Source of the DNA: Treponema sp.
Lineage (GTDB): Bacteria; Spirochaetota; Spirochaetia; Treponematales; Breznakiellaceae
Reading direction: 5' to 3'
Length of the DNA stretch: 11,735 nt
Assembly: GCA_031281855.1 (NCBI GenBank)
Contig: JAITEW010000195.1
Span: 1-11,735 of the forward strand
The translations under genes and the position numbers were made by a program. This document shows, one piece after another, positions 6,805 through 11,735 of the stretch (positions within the stretch are counted from its first letter, which is position 1; each line of letters opens with the position of its first letter). A model generated the notes under the pieces. The model was not told where the DNA came from. It saw only the letters and a list, made by a program, of their open reading frames with translations, and ran no database searches.

Positions 6805-6867
6805 AAGGCTATTATAGTATATAACGCTCATATTGAGTAGGCCGGGCTTTTGATAGTAAGATAAAGT
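6805..6867. promoter_or_regulatory. Divergent promoter region with possibly leaderless starts
   Basis: Only 63 bp separate the ATGs at 6804 (minus) and 6868 (plus). On the minus strand a perfect TATAAT (complement of 6811-6816) ends six bases before the ATG, so the normal +1 would be the A of the start codon. No Shine-Dalgarno is visible, which fits a leaderless mRNA. Its -35 candidate (TACTCA, complement of 6834-6839, spacer 17) is weak. On the + strand TTGAGT (6833-6838) and TAAGAT (6857-6862), with an 18-bp spacer, would also start transcription at or next to ATG 6868, which again lacks a clear RBS. The two -35 candidates overlap. The minus-strand -10 is the strongest part of this reading. 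Confidence 0.45.
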
Positions 6868-7158
6868 ATGTGCTGGTACTGCGGATCTCCTGTTAAAGAC
6901 GCCGAACCCATAGGCCGTTCCCTCGTCTGCCCTGAGTGCGGGAAAGATCTCCGTTCTTGCAAAAACTGCCGCCATGTTCTTGCCGGTTCCCCAAAGGACT
7001 GCGCCGAGTCCCAGGCCGAAGCGCCAGCAGACCAGGAGCGGGCTAATTTCTGCGACTGGTTTTCCCTGAACCCGAAATTCCGCGAAGCTTCAGAGGGCAA
7101 AAAATCCCGGGATTCCGCCGTTTCCGCAAAGGCCGCTTTTGACAGTCTCTTTAAATGA
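6868..7158 (+). CDS. Small cysteine-rich zinc-ribbon-like protein
   Basis: A 96-aa protein with cysteines at 2, 5, 21, 24, 31, 34, 45 and 62. C2-x2-C5 with C21-x2-C24 makes one zinc ribbon; C31-x2-C34 with C45 and C62 could make a second site. The end of the core, ERANFCDWF (57-65), resembles a widespread uncharacterised bacterial family with a CKNC motif followed by an NFCD-F motif. The C-terminal 25 residues are charged and probably flexible or helical. The function is unknown; binding of nucleic acid or protein is a guess from the fold only. It is the first gene of the murI-rsgA-mutS2 cluster, and its TGA overlaps the murI ATG (ATGA). Confidence 0.82.
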   Translation: MCWYCGSPVKDAEPIGRSLVCPECGKDLRSCKNCRHVLAGSPKDCAESQAEAPADQERANFCDWFSLNPKFREASEGKKSRDSAVSAKAAFDSLFK

Positions 7159-7973
7159 TTTTAAGTGATATGGACGCAAGGCCCGTGCTCTTCATGGATT
7201 CCGGAATCGGAAGCCTCCCTTACGGCGTTTTTTTCCATAACGCCAACAAGGACGAAACCCTGATCTGCGCTGCGGACCGGGCCCATTTCCCTTACGGCCC
7301 CAAACCCCGGGAGGCATTGATTGAACTGCTTTCTGTTTTGACTGAAAAACTGATAGACCGCTACAACCCCAAGATCCTGGCCCTTGCCTGTAATACCGCT
7401 TCTGTCTCAGCACTCAAGGCGTTGCGGGAACAGTTCCCGCGCCTGCCCATTGTCGGGACAGTCCCGGCGGTAAAGCCTGCGGTCCAGGCCAGCCTGACAC
7501 GCCGTGTAGGGGTGCTGGGAACCGAACGTACCATAGAAGATCCCTATATCGCCGAACTTGCAGCCCGGTACGGGCCGGACTGTGAAATAACCGGGATCGC
7601 CGCGCCTTCCCTGGTGGAATTCGTCGAACGCCGTTTCGCCCTGGCTGATTCTACCGAACGGCTTCTGGCGGTAAAGCCCTGGGTGGAAAAGTTCAGGGAA
7701 GCCGGCGCCGACGCCGTGGTCTTGGGCTGTACCCACTTTCTCCTCCTTCTGGAGGAATTCAAGACAGCGGCAGGAGAAACCATGGGGGTTTACGATTCCC
7801 TCGAAGGCGTGTCCCGGCGGGTAGAGTCGTTCCTGGACGCAGAAGGCGGGAAGCTCCGCTCCCGCTGCGGGAACAGGGCCCCTCCGGTTCTTGCGGTTTC
7901 CGGGGAAGCGCCTCTGGAACCTTACTGGACCCTTCTGGCTGATTTCTTCGGCTTTTCTCTTGGAAGGATATGA
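7155..7973 (+). CDS. murI: Glutamate racemase
   Basis: A 272-aa cytoplasmic enzyme that interconverts L- and D-glutamate, supplying D-Glu for peptidoglycan. Family blocks are all present: MDSGIGS (D15 of the DSG motif), FPYG (45-48), ACNTAS with catalytic C79, VGVLGT and TI near 118-127, and LGCTHF with the second catalytic C192. The usual DSGxGG is DSGIGS here, a mild variation. The start at 7155 overlaps the upstream stop as ATGA but has no Shine-Dalgarno. A second in-frame ATG at 7170 would remove five residues outside the conserved core and has only a weak purine run before it, so the start is not fully settled. The stop overlaps rsgA (ATGA), so the four genes probably form one transcription unit. 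Confidence 0.94.
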   Translation: MILSDMDARPVLFMDSGIGSLPYGVFFHNANKDETLICAADRAHFPYGPKPREALIELLSVLTEKLIDRYNPKILALACNTASVSALKALREQFPRLPIVGTVPAVKPAVQASLTRRVGVLGTERTIEDPYIAELAARYGPDCEITGIAAPSLVEFVERRFALADSTERLLAVKPWVEKFREAGADAVVLGCTHFLLLLEEFKTAAGETMGVYDSLEGVSRRVESFLDAEGGKLRSRCGNRAPPVLAVSGEAPLEPYWTLLADFFGFSLGRI

Positions 7974-8905
7974 TGCAGGGAATGGTACTACGGGGTTCCA
8001 GGAATGTTTTTACCCTCCGGAGCGGCAGCGAAAAATGGGCGTGCAGGATCAAGGGAAAGATACTCAAAGAGGCGGAAGGCTATTACAACCCCCTTGCGCC
8101 CGGAGACATAGTGGAAACAGACGGGGAACTCATCACGGGCCTTGTTACGAGGCGGAACGCCTTTGCCCGGTTCAACCAGAAGGGCCAGGCCCCCCAGCTT
8201 CTGGCCGCAAATGTGGATCTGGTCCTGTGCGTTACCACCCCTGTGTCGCCCCCTTTCAGGCCCAGGTTTTTGGACCGCGTCCTGTTCCAGGCCTGTTACT
8301 CAGGCGTTCCGGCCGCGCTGATCTGCAACAAGTCCGATATCGCAGACGGGGATCTTGATACCGAAGAACGGCTTGAGGATTTCCGCCGCATCGGTTATCC
8401 GGTCTTCCGCCTTTCTGCCCTTACCGGCCAGGGGATGGAAGAATTCCGTTCGTTCATATCCGGAAAACTGGCGGTCCTTACCGGCCAGTCGGGCGTAGGG
8501 AAGTCGAGCCTGGTCAAGGCCCTGATCCCGGATCTGGAAATCAGGACCGGGAAGGTAAATGAAAAATACGACAGAGGGAACCACACTACCACACTGTCGG
8601 AACTCCTGGATGTCCCTGAGACTTCAGACGGTCTGGGCGACGAGGCCATGATAATCGACACCCCCGGGATCAGGCGCTTCGTCCCTGAGCGGGTCCCGGA
8701 GGAGGACGTGATCTTTTACATGAAGGAATTCGCCCCTCTGGCAGGAAAGTGCAGTTTCGGTCTTTCGTGTTCCCACGAGACCGAACCGGGCTGCAAGATC
8801 ATGGAAGCCGTTCACGCCGGGGTGATCCACGAGGAGCGGTACGAAAGCTTTCTCCGTATCCGGGACGAAATGGCCGGCGCCGCAAGGTATCCGGATTATG
8901 ACTAG
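7970..8905 (+). CDS. rsgA: Ribosome small subunit-dependent GTPase RsgA (YjeQ)
   Basis: A 311-aa protein of the circularly permuted GTPase family that helps late maturation of the 30S subunit. An OB-fold region occupies about residues 1-75. The permuted G motifs follow in the diagnostic order: G4 NKSD (120-123), G5 SALTG (149-153), G1 GQSGVGKS (172-179), G2-like GNHTTT (203-208) and G3 DTPG (230-233). The C-terminal zinc finger has C261, C267, H269 and C275. Tandem ATGs at 7970 and 7973 are possible starts. GGAAGGA (7962-7968) is only one base from the first and four from the second, which slightly favours 7973, but 7970 gives the ATGA overlap with murI. The protein is complete, and the order murI-rsgA-mutS2 links cell-wall and ribosome functions in one transcript. 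Confidence 0.95.
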   Translation: MMQGMVLRGSRNVFTLRSGSEKWACRIKGKILKEAEGYYNPLAPGDIVETDGELITGLVTRRNAFARFNQKGQAPQLLAANVDLVLCVTTPVSPPFRPRFLDRVLFQACYSGVPAALICNKSDIADGDLDTEERLEDFRRIGYPVFRLSALTGQGMEEFRSFISGKLAVLTGQSGVGKSSLVKALIPDLEIRTGKVNEKYDRGNHTTTLSELLDVPETSDGLGDEAMIIDTPGIRRFVPERVPEEDVIFYMKEFAPLAGKCSFGLSCSHETEPGCKIMEAVHAGVIHEERYESFLRIRDEMAGAARYPDYD

Positions 8906-8909
8906 CACT

Positions 8910-8946
8910 ATGGCCAACAAGAGCTATGAATAAAAGCTATGAATGA
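8910..8946 (+). repeat. 13-bp-period tandem repeat with two NKSYE mini-ORFs ahead of mutS2
   Basis: Between the rsgA stop (8903-8905) and the mutS2 ATG (8939) a 16-base unit occurs twice with a 13-bp period (8916-8931 and 8929-8944). The copies differ at two positions, and the last 10 bases (AGCTATGAAT) are identical. The first copy lies in ATG 8910 to TAA 8933, encoding MANKSYE. The second gives ATG 8926 to TGA 8944-8946, encoding MNKSYE. Each ATG lies inside the preceding mini-ORF, and the second mini-ORF overlaps the mutS2 start. No good Shine-Dalgarno stands ahead of mutS2. The arrangement could be a coupling or attenuating leader, or just a chance local duplication. Confidence 0.5.
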
Positions 8947-11326
8947 AAAAACCGTAAAACTTCTGGAATTTGACGCAATCCGCGGCAGAGTTGCGGCCTG
9001 CGCTTTGAGCGGCGAAGCGGCTTCCCGTATCCTTGCGGAAGAGCCGAAAAGGGACGGACAGGAAGTCCTGTACCTCAAGGGCCTTGTATCAGCGATCCTG
9101 GATCGTATGAATACCGGTGAGGGGGAAAAGCGGGACAGCCTTCCGGACATTGGCGCCCTTCTTCCCAAGCTCGGTGTAGAAGGGGCGGTCCTGGAAATCG
9201 ACGAAGCCTATGCCCTGGGCGTTTTTATCGAACGCGGGGAGGAACTGAAAAAATGGCTTTCGAAAGGAGAAAACAAACTAACAGAAGCAGAAGCCCTGCC
9301 TGACTGCCAGGATCTTGCAGCCGGGATTTTCCGGGTTCTGGACAAGGACGGGAATCTTAGGGATCTGAGCGAATTCCGGGAGATACGGCGGCGCATACAA
9401 ACCCTTACGAAGGATCTGGAAAACGCCGGGGCCCGGTACGCCGCTAACGACGAAACCCGGCGCATGCTCCAGTCAGGCATCCCGTCGCAGCGCGACGGCC
9501 GCATGGTTCTGGCGGTAAAAGCCAACTTCCGGAGCCGCGTCAGGGGCATAGTCCACGAAGTCTCCGCTACAGGGCAGACGGTTTTTATCGAGCCCGAGGA
9601 GGTAGTGGAAAAGAACAACGAGCTTCTTATCGAGAACAGGCGCCTTGACGCTGAGATCCGGCGGGTTCTAAGGGAGTTGACCGGACGGATTGCTGCATGC
9701 AGGGAAACTCTTGGGGCTTTTCATTCAGGGATCGTGTACCTTGAAACCCTCAGAGCCCGGGCCCGGTACGGTTTTGAGACCAAAGGCTGTTTCGCCCAGG
9801 AGGACGCTGAGAGATCGCTGGTCTTAAAAAAAGCCCGGCATCCCCTGCTGGGTTCCGGGGCCATACCCCTGGATTTCACTATGGACGGCCTTACCCGTAC
9901 CGTCATCATCACAGGCCCCAACACAGGGGGCAAAACCGTGGCCCTTAAAACAGCGGGCCTTTTGGCCATGATGAACCAGTTCGGCCTCCCGCTTCCTGCT
10001 GAGGAAGGAACCTGTATCCCGGTTTTCGACGGGATCTACGCCGACATTGGAGACGAGCAGTCCATAAGCCAGTCCCTTTCTACCTTCTCGTCGCACATGA
10101 CCAATATCGCGGATATCGCCGGCAAGGCAGGGGAAAAATCCCTGGTACTCCTGGACGAACTAGGCTCGGGTACGGACCCCGAAGAAGGGAGCGCCATTGC
10201 GATGGCCATTCTGGATTATCTTATTGAAAAGAAGACCCGCCTCATCATCACTACCCACCACGGAATCCTCAAAAATTACGGCTATACCCGCGAAAATGTG
10301 GAAAACGCCTCTATGGAATTTGACAGCCGGACCCTGTCCCCTACGTTCCGCATTGTTATGGGCATACCCGGGGAAAGCCGGGCCGTGGATATTGCGGCCA
10401 GGAACGGCCTGCCCGGGGACATTATCGCCAGGGCCCGGACCTACCTTGCTGAGGAACAGACCGATGTAAGCGCCCTGATTGCGGGCCTCAAGGAAAAGCG
10501 CCGGGAACTTGACGCCGCCGCGGAAGCCGGCAGGGCCGAAACCCGGAGGCTCCTTGAGGAACGCCGGAAAACGGATCTCAAGGAACTCAGACTCAGGCAG
10601 AAAGAGCTGTATCTTAAAACAGAAGGGGCCGGAAACCTCCGCAGGCTCCTTGAGGAAAGCAGGAAGCAGCTTGAAAACCTGGTCAGGGAAGTCAAAGAAG
10701 GGGAGCTTACGAGGGAAAAAACCCTGAAAGTCAAAGAGTTCCTTTCGGACCTGGAAAATTCGGTACAAGCGGAAAACGCCGAACTTGAGCGGGAAGAAGA
10801 GAGCCTGGCAGAAGAGCGCCGCAGCATGGAAGCTGTTACGGACAGGGGCCCCGGCATTGGGCAGGGAAAGGGCCCGCTTGTCCTTGAAGCGGGAACGGAG
10901 GTTCTTGCAGGCGAGTCACGGCGCCGGGGCCGGGTACTGCGGTCCGGCAAAAAAGGCTCGTGGATAGTGGAAATCGGGTCCCTCAAAATGAGCTTCCCTG
11001 AAAAGGATCTTATCCCTGTGTACCCGGTTAAAGAGGAAAGAAAACCCCTTATTTCCCAGGCGGATCTTGCCCCTTCGGCGCCGGTTCAACTGGAACTGAA
11101 CCTCCGGGGTATGCGGTTCGAAGAAGCCCTGGAAGCCCTGCGGCAGCAGATTGACGCGGCGGTCCTTTCGGGCATACGCGAATTCGCCGTGGTTCACGGC
11201 AAAGGCGACGGCATACTCCAAAAAGGGGTCCACGATTACCTTGGGAATGAAAAAGCCGTGGCGGATTACTACTTTTCCCGCCCCGAGCTTGGGGGCTTCG
11301 GACGGACCGAGGTGATACTAAAATAA
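8939..11326 (+). CDS. mutS2: MutS2 ATPase with C-terminal Smr domain
   Basis: A full-length 795-aa MutS2. In this family the protein suppresses recombination and/or senses collided ribosomes; it is not a mismatch-repair MutS1. The N-terminal two fifths are the helical core/clamp. The ATPase has Walker A GPNTGGKT (326-333), Walker B with LLDE (D406, E407) followed by GSGTDPEEGSA, and TTHH shortly after. Residues about 510-640 form a charged coiled coil, followed by a small KOW-like beta region (about 650-700). The Smr domain (about 718-795) carries LNLRG (720-724), HGKGDG (753-758) and GGFGRT near the end. In the Smr LDxx motif, linked to nuclease action, Asp is Asn721 here. The start at 8939 begins the family N-terminus but lacks a clear RBS. 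The stop lies within the arm of the downstream inverted repeat. Confidence 0.96.
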   Translation: MNEKTVKLLEFDAIRGRVAACALSGEAASRILAEEPKRDGQEVLYLKGLVSAILDRMNTGEGEKRDSLPDIGALLPKLGVEGAVLEIDEAYALGVFIERGEELKKWLSKGENKLTEAEALPDCQDLAAGIFRVLDKDGNLRDLSEFREIRRRIQTLTKDLENAGARYAANDETRRMLQSGIPSQRDGRMVLAVKANFRSRVRGIVHEVSATGQTVFIEPEEVVEKNNELLIENRRLDAEIRRVLRELTGRIAACRETLGAFHSGIVYLETLRARARYGFETKGCFAQEDAERSLVLKKARHPLLGSGAIPLDFTMDGLTRTVIITGPNTGGKTVALKTAGLLAMMNQFGLPLPAEEGTCIPVFDGIYADIGDEQSISQSLSTFSSHMTNIADIAGKAGEKSLVLLDELGSGTDPEEGSAIAMAILDYLIEKKTRLIITTHHGILKNYGYTRENVENASMEFDSRTLSPTFRIVMGIPGESRAVDIAARNGLPGDIIARARTYLAEEQTDVSALIAGLKEKRRELDAAAEAGRAETRRLLEERRKTDLKELRLRQKELYLKTEGAGNLRRLLEESRKQLENLVREVKEGELTREKTLKVKEFLSDLENSVQAENAELEREEESLAEERRSMEAVTDRGPGIGQGKGPLVLEAGTEVLAGESRRRGRVLRSGKKGSWIVEIGSLKMSFPEKDLIPVYPVKEERKPLISQADLAPSAPVQLELNLRGMRFEEALEALRQQIDAAVLSGIREFAVVHGKGDGILQKGVHDYLGNEKAVADYYFSRPELGGFGRTEVILK

Positions 11327-11469
11327 AACCCGCCGCCTGCGGCGTGAGGAAGCCCCCGGGAGGCCAGACGGGTGTCGCCTTTCTTTACGGACGCCCCGGC
11401 GTCGCCTTTACTAGTATGACACCGTAAGCCTCCCGGGGGCCTCCTCACGCCGCAGGCGACGCTTTTATT
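11322..11469. repeat. Large hyphenated palindrome (inverted repeat) after mutS2; REP/MITE-like or giant terminator
   Basis: Arms 11331-11364 and 11428-11461 are inverted copies of 34 bp with only two mismatches (32/34). Beyond a one-base slip they continue as AATAAAA (11322-11328) and TTTTATT (11463-11469), and the left extension contains the mutS2 stop. The 63-bp centre is also folded: ggtgtc (11371-11376) pairs with gacacc (11418-11423), and GACGCC-CC-GGCGTC (11390-11403) forms a hairpin. GTCGCCTTT occurs directly twice (11374 and 11401). Each arm contains a smaller palindrome (for example 11331-11344). The right arm runs into TTTTATT, so the transcript would form a very strong stem with a U-rich tail. 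No coding sequence or target duplication is seen. Confidence 0.85.
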
Positions 11470-11478
11470 CGCAGGGGG

Positions 11479-11505
11479 AAGAGGCATTAGCCTCTTGCGC
11501 GTTTT
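11479..11505 (+). terminator. Small hairpin, weak intrinsic-terminator candidate
   Basis: AAGAGGC (11479-11485), loop ATTA and GCCTCTT (11490-11496) make a perfect 7-bp stem with a 4-base loop. A short TTTT run follows at 11502-11505 after GCGCG, which is later than ideal. It may back up the larger palindrome in ending mutS2 transcription. It overlaps the possible -35 of the next gene, so it could instead be an operator-like site. Confidence 0.4.
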
Positions 11506-11524
11506 AGGTAAACCGGGATATACT
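11495..11524 (+). promoter_or_regulatory. Candidate promoter for the 11573 gene
   Basis: TATACT at 11519-11524 is a good -10 in the same GGATATACT context seen before the 3105 gene. TTGCGC at 11495-11500 is a half-matching -35 with an 18-bp spacer. A start near 11531 would leave a leader of about 40 nt carrying the strong Shine-Dalgarno AAGGAGG. The rest of the intergenic stretch, 11525-11558, is A/T-rich and holds nothing else that I recognise. Confidence 0.4.
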
Positions 11525-11572
11525 CATATTGATATATCGAAGAATGTGAATCTATAACAAGGAGGTTCCGGC

Positions 11573-11735
<163 letters not shown>

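Noticed and set aside
6805..6975. N-terminal extension of the pentapeptide protein up to an ATG at 6975
   Set aside because: It would overlap the divergent Cys-rich gene by over 100 bases, crosses the likely promoter and resembles no domain. A start at 6831 would give a lipobox-like LTSC, but with no positive n-region, and the Cys fits the zinc knuckle better.
10160..10768. 202-aa minus-strand reading inside mutS2
   Set aside because: It lies within the conserved ATPase and coiled-coil part of mutS2 and is a shadow of biased codon use.
11269..11487. 72-aa minus-strand reading across the large palindrome
   Set aside because: It is created by the inverted repeat and the mutS2 end, has no RBS or motif, and is better explained by the DNA structure.

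Overview
The window is a compact, roughly 55-58% G+C bacterial segment made almost entirely of tightly packed genes. The protein content and style suggest a spirochaete, most likely a gut or termite-associated Treponema relative. Supporting signs are a eukaryote-like (type II) isocitrate dehydrogenase, a lipoprotein with a loose spirochaetal lipobox, several conserved proteins of a kind familiar from treponemes, and GTG/TTG start codons. This placement is inference from family resemblance; no search was run.

Layout. Bases 1-117 are the last 38 codons of an oligopeptide/dipeptide ABC transporter ATPase. Two small membrane proteins follow on the + strand (119-853). A minus-strand operon then runs from 3027 down to 884: an unrecognised 200-aa protein with a faint 2H-phosphoesterase-like look, a YggU/DUF167 protein, and icd. 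From a 77-bp divergent intergenic region, a + strand pair (3105-5590) encodes a nucleotidyltransferase-like protein coupled by a GTGA overlap to a lipoprotein carrying an HEGFH zinc-protease motif. Converging on this is a minus-strand pair (6804 down to 5597): a pentapeptide-repeat beta-helix protein with an N-terminal Cys/His knuckle, coupled by a TTGA overlap to a metallo-beta-lactamase-fold hydrolase. Divergent from that pair is a + strand cluster (6868-11326): a small Cys-rich protein, murI, rsgA and mutS2. Its first three genes overlap by ATGA; mutS2 follows after a curious 33-bp leader.

After mutS2 comes a large, nearly perfect inverted repeat (about 11322-11469), then a small terminator-like hairpin, a candidate promoter, and a strong Shine-Dalgarno that opens a new gene at 11573. 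That gene dissolves within about 30 codons into G/T-only sequence and then 65 consecutive G. This is most simply a contig-end artefact of two-colour sequencing.

Most genes are housekeeping: glutamate supply (icd), peptidoglycan precursor (murI), 30S maturation (rsgA), and ribosome rescue or DNA transactions (mutS2). I see no defence island, CRISPR array, tRNA, rRNA, integrase or recognisable new multi-gene system. The points most worth a second look are the long palindrome after mutS2, the tandem NKSYE mini-ORFs ahead of mutS2, the swapped cofactor-site residues in Icd, the Asp-to-Asn changes at metal or nuclease motifs in the MBL protein and in MutS2, the HExxH lipoprotein paired with a nucleotidyltransferase-like partner, and the uninterrupted 25-repeat pentapeptide protein with a possibly leaderless start.
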